Positions 1 through 6,202 of a stretch of DNA of 7,948 bases are shown here, in pieces (position 1 is the stretch's first letter; the number at the start of each line of letters is the position of its first letter). The stretch is from positions 1-7,948 of the forward strand of contig JAEYRQ010000360.1 of the NCBI GenBank assembly GCA_023435545.1, read 5' to 3'. The DNA is from Pseudomonadota bacterium. GTDB lineage: Bacteria > Pseudomonadota > Alphaproteobacteria > Rhizobiales > Tepidamorphaceae. The notes beneath the pieces were generated by a model that saw only the letters and a program-made list of their open reading frames with translations, ran no database searches and was not told the origin of the DNA. The position numbers and the translations under genes are program-made.

Positions 1-8
1 GCCCTTTT

Positions 9-872
9 CTATTGTCCCGGCCTACAATCGCCGCCGGCGGAGGCAAGCTGCCCGAGGAGTGCGAGCATGATGCTTGCGACCGGCCCTGGCCCGTGGCGGC
101 CGGCCCGTCGTTCGATGACGCGGTAGCGGATTTCCGGCAGGCGCGGCAGGCCCGCACAAATCAGGGGAGCGAGGCCGATACCGGCGGCCGTCCGGCAGGC
201 GATCCCCAGGCCCGCCGTCACTGCGGCGCGTACCCCCTCCAGACTCGGCGTGTTCACCGCGATGCGCCAGGGACGGCCGCTCGCATCGAGCGCGTGCCGG
301 GCAGCGGTCAGGAAGGGGCATGGCGGGGTGACGGTGACCAGCGGCAGCACGGGTTCGTGCACAAGGTCCGCGTTGCCGAACCAGGCCATCTGAAAGGCAG
401 CGACAGGCCCCGAACCGGCAAGGTCGCTGGCACAAAGAGCGGTATCGACGCGATCCTCGCCGAGCGCCTGCAGCAGTTCCACCGTACTGCCGATCACGAT
501 TTCGAAGGCAAGGTTTCCATTGCCGGCGCGCAGGGCTTCGAGGGTCCGACGCAGGACCGGATCGACGAAATCCTGCACGATGCCGATCCGCGCGGGCGGG
601 TGCGACGAAGACCCGAAATCCTCCCTGGCCGCGTCAATGCGCGAGAGGATGGCGCGCGCATGCGCGAGAAGCAGGCTGCCGTTCTGGTTGAGCCGCAATG
701 CCCTTCCATCACGGTCGAACAGGGCGCGGCCGACCAGAGCCTCCAGCCGCGACATCTGCAGGCTGAGGGCGGATTCGCTGCGCCCCACCCGCCCGGCCGC
801 CGCAGCCAGCGAGCCACACTCCACCACCGCCACGAAGCTGCGCAGCAGCGGCGAAGGGAGATCGGGACTCAT
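9..872 (-). CDS. LysR-type transcriptional regulator
   Basis: A 287-residue protein of normal LysR length (about 290-310). The N-terminal winged helix-turn-helix spans residues 5-65, with the typical pattern SLAAAAGRVGRSESALSLQM at 21-40 followed by the LALFDRDGR-like wing around 50-58 (LFDRDGRALRLNQNG). A linker helix follows to about residue 88, and then a periplasmic-binding-protein-like effector domain from about 93 to 270. It should act in the cytoplasm as a tetrameric DNA-binding regulator; the effector cannot be read from the sequence. It is divergent from the tautomerase gene that starts at 965, the classic arrangement in which a LysR protein controls its neighbour. The start is the ATG at 872; the preceding bases (GAGAAAAACTC) make only a weak ribosome binding site, so initiation is less certain than the family call. 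The stop lies at 9-11. Confidence 0.93.
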   Translation of the reverse strand: MSPDLPSPLLRSFVAVVECGSLAAAAGRVGRSESALSLQMSRLEALVGRALFDRDGRALRLNQNGSLLLAHARAILSRIDAAREDFGSSSHPPARIGIVQDFVDPVLRRTLEALRAGNGNLAFEIVIGSTVELLQALGEDRVDTALCASDLAGSGPVAAFQMAWFGNADLVHEPVLPLVTVTPPCPFLTAARHALDASGRPWRIAVNTPSLEGVRAAVTAGLGIACRTAAGIGLAPLICAGLPRLPEIRYRVIERRAGRHGPGPVASIMLALLGQLASAGGDCRPGQ

Positions 873-916
873 GAGTTTTTCTCAGGTGAGATTTGGAAGA
901 CTCGCGATATTTCTTT

Positions 917-935
917 GGTTTATCTTAAGTGAACC
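917..935. promoter_or_regulatory. Candidate LysR operator (T-N11-A dyad)
   Basis: In the 92-bp gap between the divergent LysR and tautomerase genes there is an interrupted dyad, GGTT-N11-AACC, whose inner bases are also partly symmetric (six-base core CTTAAG). The T at 920 and A at 932 are 11 bases apart, matching the T-N11-A rule for LysR-family recognition sites. It lies 29 bp before the tautomerase ATG and 44 bp before the LysR ATG, so it could serve both genes. A TATCTT hexamer at 921-926, inside the dyad, could be a -10 element, but no good -35 stands at the right distance. Binding is inferred, not shown. Confidence 0.5.
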
Positions 936-964
936 TGGGCATTCCGCAACCGGAGGATTTCCAG

Positions 965-1348
965 ATGCCATTTGCCCGACTGACCCTGCATCCAGCCCCG
1001 CCCCCCGCGCAGGCTGAACGTCTCGGCGCCGAACTGACCGAACTCATCGGCCGCGACCTCGGCAAGCAGCGCTCGCTCACCTCGGTGCTGGTCGAGACGC
1101 CGGGCTGGGGCCGATGGACGATCGCCGGCGAGGCACGGTCGGCCGCCGCCCATCTCGAAGTTTGCGTCACGGCGGGAACCAACTCGGAAGCGCAGAAGCG
1201 CACGTTCATCGACAACTCGATGAACCTGTTGCGCAATCTTGCGCCCGACCTCCACTCCGCCACATACGTGGTGGTCAGGGAATTGCCCGCGACGGACTGG
1301 GGCTTCGACGGGCGCACCCAGGCCGACCGGGCGCGCGAACGCAGCTGA
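965..1348 (+). CDS. Tautomerase-superfamily small protein
   Basis: A 127-residue protein beginning Met-Pro-Phe, so removal of Met would expose the N-terminal proline that acts as the catalytic base in 4-oxalocrotonate tautomerase/MIF-type enzymes. The pattern fits a beta-alpha-beta unit: strand ARLTLHP, helix at 14-32 (AQAERLGAELTELIG), then the VLVETPGWGRWTIAGE segment at 41-56. A second half follows, with a helix at 74-93 and a strand at 99-105, ending in DWGFDG. The substrate is unknown; these enzymes isomerise or dehalogenate small unsaturated acids. The ATG at 965 is chosen over a GTG 12 codons upstream because GGAGGA at 952-957 sits 7 bases before it and because it places Pro at position 2. 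It is probably controlled by the divergent LysR. The stop is only 4 bp from the end of the convergent AraC gene, leaving no room for a separate terminator. Confidence 0.8.
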   Translation: MPFARLTLHPAPPPAQAERLGAELTELIGRDLGKQRSLTSVLVETPGWGRWTIAGEARSAAAHLEVCVTAGTNSEAQKRTFIDNSMNLLRNLAPDLHSATYVVVRELPATDWGFDGRTQADRARERS

Positions 1349-1352
1349 CGCC

Positions 1353-2369
1353 TCAGATGTCGGGACGGCTTCGCCATTGGCCCGGCGAGAGGCCGAGATG
1401 CCGCTGGAAGGCGCGGGCGAATGCCTCCTCCGATCGGTAGCCCACCGCGTCGGCGATCGCAGCCAGCTTCGCCGAGGTATCCCTCAGCAGACCGGCAGCG
1501 ATCTGCATGCGCCATTCCGTCAGGTATCGCATAGGCGGCTGGCCTAGGAACGTGCGGAACCGTTCGTCCAGAACCGAACGCGAGGTGGCCGCGCAGCGCG
1601 CGAGCTCTTCCACCGTCCATTGGCGGCCGGGTTGCTCATGCAGCAGCGCCAGCGCCCGGCCGACCACCGGATCGACGATCGCGGCAAGCCAGCCGGTCCG
1701 GCCGGAACCATCCTCGCTGTGCAGGCGCAGGGCTTCGATCAGCAGCAGCTCCGGCATGCGCGACATCAGCGATGCCGCACCATCGCGTGCGTGGCTCGGC
1801 TCGTGGAGGGCATAGTCGATGCAGACGCGGATCAGATCCGCGGCAGGCCCGGCGGGCGGGCGCACGCGGAACACGGGTGGAAGGCGGCGCATGAAGGCGT
1901 TGAACAGCAGTTCGTCGCATTTCAAGTAGCCGCACACGACACTGGTGTCTCTCCCGCCGCCATCGAAACGGCACACCGGCACGCCCCTCCACGGCGGGGG
2001 CGGCAGGAGATCGGCGATCGGAACCGGTTCGGGAGAGTGCGGACGACTGCCCATCAGGTGCCGGTCGGCATGGGGAAGTACGGCGACGTCCCCTGGCTCG
2101 AGATCGATGCGCTCGCCCCGCGCTCCGACCCATGCCTGACCGTCCCTGATGATGTGAAACAGGATCAGCCGCTGGGCGCCCGGCGCAAGCAGGTCCACCA
2201 GGTCGCGCGACTCCGGCGAGTCGAAAGCCCACGGCGCGGAATACTCGCCGCGCAGGAAGATCGCGCCCGACAAACGGATGCGCGAGAGCACGTCGGACAG
2301 GAGATCGGGCCCGGTCCGCCGCTCCGCGCCTTCCGGTGTCCCGGTCAGGAGGTCCGGTGTTTCGATCAT
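1353..2369 (-). CDS. AraC-family regulator with N-terminal cupin domain
   Basis: A protein of 338 residues from the ATG at 2369; a TTG two codons upstream at 2375 is an alternative. Residues 20-190 form a cupin sensor domain of the kind found in many proteobacterial AraC proteins (cupin_6/AraC-binding type): LRGEYSAPWAFDSPES at 39-54, FHIIRDGQAWV at 71-81, LEPGDVAVLPHADRHLMGS at 90-108. The C-terminal AraC/XylS DNA-binding domain has two helix-turn-helix units, at 251-272 (WTVEELARCAATSRSVLDERF) and 298-323 (AAIADAVGYRSEEAFARAF), and ends with the family signature HLGLSPGQWR at 324-333. The ligand is unknown; related regulators often sense small organic compounds. It is divergent from the DUF4242 gene at 2491 and convergent with the tautomerase gene. 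GGGA about 9 bases before the ATG is a modest ribosome binding site. Confidence 0.92.
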   Translation of the reverse strand: MIETPDLLTGTPEGAERRTGPDLLSDVLSRIRLSGAIFLRGEYSAPWAFDSPESRDLVDLLAPGAQRLILFHIIRDGQAWVGARGERIDLEPGDVAVLPHADRHLMGSRPHSPEPVPIADLLPPPPWRGVPVCRFDGGGRDTSVVCGYLKCDELLFNAFMRRLPPVFRVRPPAGPAADLIRVCIDYALHEPSHARDGAASLMSRMPELLLIEALRLHSEDGSGRTGWLAAIVDPVVGRALALLHEQPGRQWTVEELARCAATSRSVLDERFRTFLGQPPMRYLTEWRMQIAAGLLRDTSAKLAAIADAVGYRSEEAFARAFQRHLGLSPGQWRSRPDI

Positions 2370-2379
2370 GGTCAATCGT

Positions 2380-2428
2380 CCCGACTATCCGGATGCTTGG
2401 CACGCGAACGTCGCAGCAGGATGTCGGG
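2380..2428. promoter_or_regulatory. Inverted repeat in the AraC/DUF4242 divergent gap
   Basis: The 121-bp intergenic region between the AraC-type gene and the DUF4242 gene contains CCCGAC at 2380-2385 and its exact complement GTCGGG at 2423-2428. Flanking bases also pair if small gaps are allowed: TCGT before the left arm against ACGA after the right, and ATCC after the left arm against GGAT before the right. This could be a pair of regulator half-sites. AraC proteins more often use direct repeats, and GC-rich hexamer pairs arise by chance, so this is a weak call. No convincing sigma-70 promoter was seen in the gap. Confidence 0.2.
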
Positions 2429-2490
2429 AAACGACGCGGCGCCCGGCGCGCGACCATTCGTCGTGAAGTCTAGCAGGAGGAGAACGTGCC

Positions 2491-2769
2491 ATGCCAACAT
2501 TCGTGATCGAGCGGGATATTCCCGGTGCCGACAAGCTGACGGCCGATCAGCTTCGACAGATCGCCGCCAAGTCGAACGACGTCGTCGCCGGCCTCGACGT
2601 CCCCTACAGGTGGATCACCAGCTATGTGGCCGGAGACAAGATCTACTGCGTCCATGAGGCGCCGAGCGCGGACGTCGTGATGCGGCACGCCCGCGAGGGC
2701 GGCTTCCCGGCCACACGGGTGACGGAGGTTGCGGCGTTCATGGATCCGACGACTGCGGCCGGTTCCTGA
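2491..2769 (+). CDS. DUF4242 family small protein
   Basis: A 92-residue cytoplasmic protein with the DUF4242 signature. It starts MPTFVIERDIPGADKLT, has a helix at 18-31, then the strand pair WITSYVAGDKIYCVHEAPS at 41-59, and ends with the conserved HAREGGFPATRVTEV segment at 66-80. The fold is a small ferredoxin-like alpha+beta module; a Streptomyces member has been described as nickel-binding, but the physiological role of the family is not settled. The ATG start is well supported: AGGAGG at 2475-2480 lies 10 bases upstream, part of a longer purine-rich stretch. Divergence from the cupin-AraC gene suggests control by that regulator. Length is normal for the family. No partner enzyme follows directly. 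Confidence 0.85.
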   Translation: MPTFVIERDIPGADKLTADQLRQIAAKSNDVVAGLDVPYRWITSYVAGDKIYCVHEAPSADVVMRHAREGGFPATRVTEVAAFMDPTTAAGS

Positions 2770-2842
2770 CCGGCGGCAGCCCGGCGTCCGGCAAGACCCG
2801 CGCTCGCGAGATCGGACAGCGCGCCCATCGCGCAGCAATGGC

Positions 2843-2980
2843 ATGCTGATGACCTACCCGGTCAACGAGACGACCGAACCCGACCTAAGCAATCGGCAGG
2901 ACGACGACCTCGGCAGTGTCAGCGACGCGGTCATCGCTGCCTTTGGGGCCCCGCAGCCGTGGGGCCTTCTTGTTGGATAG
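2843..2980 (+). CDS. Possible small peptide ORF (45 aa), unassigned
   Basis: I do not recognise this peptide. Starting at the ATG at 2843 (or the in-frame ATG at 2849) it has 45 or 43 residues. The front half is hydrophilic and acidic (NETTEPDLSNRQDDD), followed by SVSDAVIAAF and a hydrophobic glycine/proline-rich tail, GAPQPWGLLVG. This is the rough layout of a leader-plus-core peptide, but there is no Cys, no double-glycine cleavage site and no maturation enzyme in view apart from the methyltransferase starting 73 bp downstream. In support, about three quarters of codons end in G or C, as in neighbouring genes. Against, there is no ribosome binding site before either ATG, the frame is open from 2729 by chance, and the last 12 codons overlap a terminator-like hairpin. 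It may be a non-coding stretch or a decayed gene. Confidence 0.3.
   Translation: MLMTYPVNETTEPDLSNRQDDDLGSVSDAVIAAFGAPQPWGLLVG
2947..2971 (+). terminator. Possible rho-independent terminator
   Basis: GGCCCC at 2947-2952 and GGGGCC at 2961-2966 form a perfect 6-bp G/C stem with an 8-base loop, followed by TTCTTGTT. The T-rich tail is short and interrupted, so this is a modest candidate. It would end a transcript from the DUF4242 gene about 180 bp downstream of its stop, and it overlaps the end of the possible peptide ORF. Confidence 0.4.
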
Positions 2981-2991
2981 GTGGTACCACC
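2980..2991. promoter_or_regulatory. 12-bp perfect palindrome upstream of methyltransferase
   Basis: GGTGGTACCACC is a perfect 12-base palindrome lying 62 bp before the TTG start of the methyltransferase gene and just after the terminator-like hairpin. Its place in a promoter-sized gap fits an operator for a dimeric regulator, though no regulator gene adjoins this gene. No clear -35/-10 pair could be assigned beside it. Confidence 0.25.
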
Positions 2992-3053
2992 CGGCAATTG
3001 CCCGCGACAATGGTCCCTGCTAGGCAGGCGCTGCCCGTCGAGGAGCTGAGCTG

Positions 3054-4193
3054 TTGGACAACACCGTACGTGCGGACGTGAGCGTCTACCCGCTGCTGAA
3101 TTGCGGCCTGTTACGCATGACGGGGGTCGTGGAGACGCCACAGCCGGTCGACCGGGTCGACGTGAAGGCAAACGGCGCTGTCGTTGGCACCGCCAGCCTC
3201 GGGGCGAGAGGTGACGACGGCCGGCAGTGCTTCTATGTCGACCAGTTCATCGCCGGACAGCCGTCCCGCACGACCATTGGGGTGGTCGCGCATGCGGGCG
3301 ATCGGCAACACATAATTGTCAGCCTCGAGGAGGCCGTGGGACCGATTCCGGAGCTTGCGGAGACAATCATCGACCCGCTGTCGGCTCTGGATGGAAACCC
3401 CGGAGTTCCGCTGCGCATCGGCGAGCCGTTGGAAGCACCCGACCGCAGCGAGATTCCCGACGCGCCAAAGTTCGCCATCGGCAACAAGTTCGATCACCAG
3501 AGCAAACGCAAGGCACGCTTCGCCAGGGCCCGCGGCGATATCTCAAGCGGCACGCGTGTGCTCGATGTCGGCTGCGGCCTGGGTGTCTTCGCCGTCGCCG
3601 TCGGCGAGCTTCTGGATCCTCGCCACGGCGGATTCTATTGGGGCTTCGACGTGCGGGAGAACCACATCGACTGGGCACGGGAAAACCTCAGTGCCCGCTA
3701 TCCGCATGCGCGCTTCTTCACCGCCGATCTCCATTTCGGCCTGACGAAGCAGGCGAACCTGCCGGCGCGGCTCTACCGCTTTCCCTTTCCCGACGAGTCC
3801 TTCGACTTCGTGGTCGTCAATTCGGTGTTCACCCATATGCTTCCCGCTGACGTGACCGCCTATCTGGGCGAGATCGCGAGAGTGCTGCGGCCCGGCGGGG
3901 TCTGCCAGATCACCTATTTCCTGCTCGACGACGAGCGTCGAGATGCAATCCGGTCGGGACGCGTGACCCTGCCGCGGCAGCGCTTCGCACACGACTACGG
4001 CGCTTTCAGTTCGTCACGTCTGGTCCGACGTGTCGAAGGAGCCATCGCCTACGACCGCGCGCGCTGCGAGGCGATGTATCGAGAGGCCGGGCTCGTGATC
4101 GAAGAGATCGTGCCGGGGGCATGGAGCAGTGGCGAGCCGCTTCGGGACGCGCCGTCCCAGGATTTCGTCTTCGCCAGCAAGCCGCTGCAGTAG
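3054..4193 (+). CDS. Class I SAM-dependent methyltransferase with N-terminal extension
   Basis: A 379-residue protein. The methyltransferase domain runs from about 145 to 350: motif I VLDVGCGLG at 169-177 (SAM-binding glycine loop), the acidic end of strand 2 at GFDV (197-200), FDFVVVNSVFTHM at 250-262 (motif IV region), and RVLRPGG at 276-282 typical of the Methyltransf_11 group. HDYGAF and the following helices form the C-terminal substrate cap. Residues 1-95 are a separate region of alternating short hydrophobic strands (RMTGVVETPQPVDRVDVKAN at 21-40) that looks like a beta-sandwich accessory domain; similar arrangements occur in enzymes linked to glycan or surface-polymer synthesis, but the substrate is not evident. 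The start is TTG, supported by GAGGAG at 3040-3045 with 8-base spacing. It is convergent with the dehydrogenase gene, 42 bp apart. No operon partners follow. Confidence 0.85.
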   Translation: MDNTVRADVSVYPLLNCGLLRMTGVVETPQPVDRVDVKANGAVVGTASLGARGDDGRQCFYVDQFIAGQPSRTTIGVVAHAGDRQHIIVSLEEAVGPIPELAETIIDPLSALDGNPGVPLRIGEPLEAPDRSEIPDAPKFAIGNKFDHQSKRKARFARARGDISSGTRVLDVGCGLGVFAVAVGELLDPRHGGFYWGFDVRENHIDWARENLSARYPHARFFTADLHFGLTKQANLPARLYRFPFPDESFDFVVVNSVFTHMLPADVTAYLGEIARVLRPGGVCQITYFLLDDERRDAIRSGRVTLPRQRFAHDYGAFSSSRLVRRVEGAIAYDRARCEAMYREAGLVIEEIVPGAWSSGEPLRDAPSQDFVFASKPLQ

Positions 4194-4235
4194 GTTGCGC
4201 TCCCGCGCCGCCGCTTCGCCCGGTCGGCGCACCGC

Positions 4236-5642
4236 CTACTCCGCCGCGCGCGGCACCAGTCGATGGACCTCGCCGGTCTCACCATAGGGACCGAAGGTCT
4301 CATTGGTCAGCACGTCGATCTCGCCATCCGCCCCCTGCCCCACCGAGGTGATGCGGCGGTCGATCTCCATCAGCTTGGCAAAGGCCCAGGGCCCGCCGTG
4401 GCGCGGCGACGGCCAGGCAGCGAAGAGCTGGCCGGACGGCTCCTGGAAATCGCGGCTCCAGTCGGCAAAGACGAGCTTGCCCTCGAGCTCGGGGATCGTC
4501 GCGCCGCGATAGACGCGGCCGCCGACGCTTGCCGTGCCGAGGCCCTTTTCGCCCGCCCCTTCGCCCGATCGCCCGCCCACCTGCTCTATTGCCCGGTTCG
4601 CATACTCGAGGATCGGATCGCGCATCGCATAGCCCAGCGCATCGCGCCGGGCGCAGTCGGACGGCGGGTCGAGCGGGGCGGCGCGGTCGAAGCAGTGGGT
4701 CGCCTCGCGCACCGCCCAGCCATAGTTGCCGGGCCGGTCGACCAGATAGACCGCCTCCCACAGTGTCTCGGCCACCGCGTTGACGAAGACGCCGTGGCCG
4801 GCCGGATCGAAGGCGATGCGGTAGGGATTGCGGAAGCCCCAGGCGTAGATCTCCGGCCGCCCCTCGGCCTCGCGCAATGGGTTGCCGGGCGGAATCGCGT
4901 AGCCCGGAAGGCCGCGGTCGACGTCGAGCCTGAGGATCTTGCCGAAAAGCGAGGTGGTATCCTGGGCAAGGCCATCCCAGTGGTGCAGGTGCGGCGGCAC
5001 CTCGAAGGCGTTGTAGGCGACCTCAAGTCCGACGCCGTGCGCGCCGCCGCCATCGCCGAGGCCGACATAGAGATAGCCGTCCGGCCCGAAGGCGAGCCCG
5101 CCGCCATTGTGCTTGCGGCTCGGCCAGTCGAGCGAAATGACCACCCGCTCGGTTCCGGGATCGACCCGGTCGGCTCCGGGCGCGACGGTGAACTCCGAGA
5201 TGCGCCGCGTGTAGTTCCAGCCGGGCGGGGCGCCGTCACGCAGCGGCGCGGAATAGGTGACGAACAGCCGCCCGTTCGCTGCGAAGTCCGGATGCAGCGC
5301 CAGGCCCAGGAGGCCGCGCTCGTCGAAGCCCTCGATGAGAGGCACCATTGCCCCGCCAAGATCCAGCCACGGCTCCGCCCCCACCCCGCCGTCCGGCATC
5401 AGCACGCGGATCGTGCCCGACTGCTCGGCGACGAACAGCCTGCCGGTGCCGTCGTTAGGATCGGCGATGTCGACGGGGGCCGTCAGCCCGGCCGCGATCC
5501 GCTCCAGCCCCACGTCGGCGAGCGTTTCGGCGGCGGCGCCAAGCAGCGGCGGCGCGAGGAGGAGCGCAGCCAGTGCCGAACCCGCCGCCAGGCCCGCGCA
5601 CCGGCGCCGCCCCGGCCTGCCACCGGCCGCCTGGTTGGCCAT
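4236..5642 (-). CDS. Exported PQQ-type sugar (aldose/sorbosone) dehydrogenase
   Basis: A 468-residue protein of the glucose/sorbosone dehydrogenase (GSDH) six-bladed beta-propeller family, which oxidises aldose sugars in the periplasm, usually with pyrroloquinoline quinone. A signal peptide is visible: RRR at 12-14, a hydrophobic core at about 16-36, and a likely cleavage after AAA near residue 38. Family motifs in order: ERGLLGLALHPDF at 108-120, HNGGGLAFGPDGYLYVGLGD at 178-197 (His178 in the place of the catalytic base), GKILRLDVD at 234-242, YAWGFRNPYR at 266-275 (conserved Arg), NYGW at 306-309 and VFADW at 391-395. PQQ use and substrate are inferred; no pqq gene is present here. The ATG at 5642 is preceded by an excellent GGAGG at 5648-5652 with 5-base spacing. 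The gene is divergent from the membrane protein/XRE pair. Confidence 0.9.
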   Translation of the reverse strand: MANQAAGGRPGRRRCAGLAAGSALAALLLAPPLLGAAAETLADVGLERIAAGLTAPVDIADPNDGTGRLFVAEQSGTIRVLMPDGGVGAEPWLDLGGAMVPLIEGFDERGLLGLALHPDFAANGRLFVTYSAPLRDGAPPGWNYTRRISEFTVAPGADRVDPGTERVVISLDWPSRKHNGGGLAFGPDGYLYVGLGDGGGAHGVGLEVAYNAFEVPPHLHHWDGLAQDTTSLFGKILRLDVDRGLPGYAIPPGNPLREAEGRPEIYAWGFRNPYRIAFDPAGHGVFVNAVAETLWEAVYLVDRPGNYGWAVREATHCFDRAAPLDPPSDCARRDALGYAMRDPILEYANRAIEQVGGRSGEGAGEKGLGTASVGGRVYRGATIPELEGKLVFADWSRDFQEPSGQLFAAWPSPRHGGPWAFAKLMEIDRRITSVGQGADGEIDVLTNETFGPYGETGEVHRLVPRAAE

Positions 5643-5677
5643 CCTCGCCTCCTTCGTGGGACGTCACATTGCCGCCG

Positions 5678-5707
5678 AGTATGCTGACGCTGCGGAACAG
5701 GACGCAA
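5678..5707 (-). promoter_or_regulatory. Tentative promoter of the sugar dehydrogenase gene
   Basis: Read on the minus strand, TTGCGT (5702-5707) and CATACT (5678-5683) are separated by 18 bases, giving a partial match to a sigma-70 promoter about 35 bp before the ATG. The matches are imperfect (3 of 6 and 4 of 6), so the call is tentative. The nearer operator-like repeat, at 5727-5747, lies about 20 bp upstream of this -35. Confidence 0.25.
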
Positions 5708-5726
5708 GCGGCCGCTTCGCGCTCGG

Positions 5727-5794
5727 CAAATGTAAAACACGCTTGACATCCCTGCGGGGTCCGCCTAGGTGGACAAATGTAAAGCACACTTTAC
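5727..5794 (+). promoter_or_regulatory. Duplicated operator and promoter of the membrane protein/XRE pair
   Basis: Two 21-bp direct repeats, at 5727-5747 and 5774-5794, match at 18 of 21 positions and are spaced 47 bp apart. Both begin CAAATGTAAA. The second contains a perfect inverted repeat, GTAAAG-CACA-CTTTAC (5779-5794); the first contains an imperfect version, GTAAAA-CACG-CTTGAC (5732-5747). A consensus -35, TTGACA, sits at 5743-5748 and overlaps the end of the first copy; the hexamer 17 bases on (TAGGTG, 5766-5771) is a poor -10. The second copy ends 15 bp before the ATG. This is the layout of two repressor sites bracketing a promoter. The XRE protein encoded downstream is the obvious candidate binder, which would make the pair autoregulated; that is inference. 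Confidence 0.6.
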
Positions 5795-5809
5795 CTAACC
5801 GGAGCCGCC

Positions 5810-6202
5810 ATGACCCACACGCCCGCCGCGATCGCCCGAAGCATGATCCCCGCAACGCTGGCGATGCTCGCCTATGCGGCGACGCTCGCCGTCTCGCTCG
5901 GCCTCTTGGCCCGCGGCATCGACGGCCGGGCGGCCGAGATCGCCGTGGCGCTCGCGCCGATGGTGCCTGGCGTGCTGTTGTGCTGGGCGATCATCGGCGT
6001 CATCCGCCGGCTCGACGAGATGCATCGCCGGGTGCAGCTCGAGGCCTTCGCGCTTGCCTTCGCCGGCACCGCGCTCGTCACCTTCTCCTACGGCTTCCTG
6101 GAGAATGCCGGCTTCCCCAGGCTGTCGGCCTTCGCGGTGTGGCCGGTGATGTGCGGGCTGTGGATCGCCGGCGTGCTGATCGGGAGCCTGCGCTACCGAT
6201 GA
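5810..6202 (+). CDS. Four-helix integral membrane protein, partner of XRE regulator
   Basis: A 130-residue inner-membrane protein with four predicted hydrophobic segments at about 13-34, 44-66, 78-97 and 107-126. The loop between helices 2 and 3 is charged (IRRLDEMHRRVQLEA, 65-79), and helix 3 ends in YGFLENAGFP (94-103). I have seen this pattern in uncharacterised membrane proteins encoded next to small XRE regulators in alphaproteobacteria, but no function is established. The ATG start follows GGAG at 5801-5804 with 5-base spacing. Its TGA overlaps the ATG of the XRE gene (ATGA at 6199-6202), so the two are translationally coupled. By analogy with other membrane protein/XRE pairs, the membrane partner may sense an envelope signal or modulate the regulator; the sequence does not show this directly. 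Confidence 0.8.
   Translation: MTHTPAAIARSMIPATLAMLAYAATLAVSLGLLARGIDGRAAEIAVALAPMVPGVLLCWAIIGVIRRLDEMHRRVQLEAFALAFAGTALVTFSYGFLENAGFPRLSAFAVWPVMCGLWIAGVLIGSLRYR

Noticed and set aside
12..932. A 306-codon plus-strand frame over the LysR gene
   Set aside because: Antisense shadow of a well-supported LysR gene; no start signal and no recognisable domain.
1620..2657. A 345-codon plus-strand frame over the AraC gene, running into the DUF4242 gene
   Set aside because: Antisense and out-of-frame shadow; both real genes in the region have clear family signatures in other frames.
2759..2773. Small hairpin CCGGT/ACCGG at the end of the DUF4242 gene
   Set aside because: Only 5 bp, overlaps the stop codon and lacks a T-rich tail.
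4205..4230. Hairpin GCGCCG/CGGCGC in the gap between the methyltransferase and dehydrogenase genes as a bidirectional terminator
   Set aside because: Loop of 14 bases and no T tract on either strand; such G/C pairings are common by chance in this sequence.
4263..5687. A 474-codon open frame on the plus strand, antisense to the sugar dehydrogenase gene
   Set aside because: The minus-strand frame has a signal peptide, ribosome binding site and all family motifs. The plus-strand frame is open because codons ending in G or C rarely create antisense stops, and its translation resembles no family.
5257..6198. Long upstream extension of the XRE reading frame
   Set aside because: The frame crosses the start of the dehydrogenase gene, the operator region and the whole membrane protein gene; the XRE fold begins exactly at the ATG at 6199.
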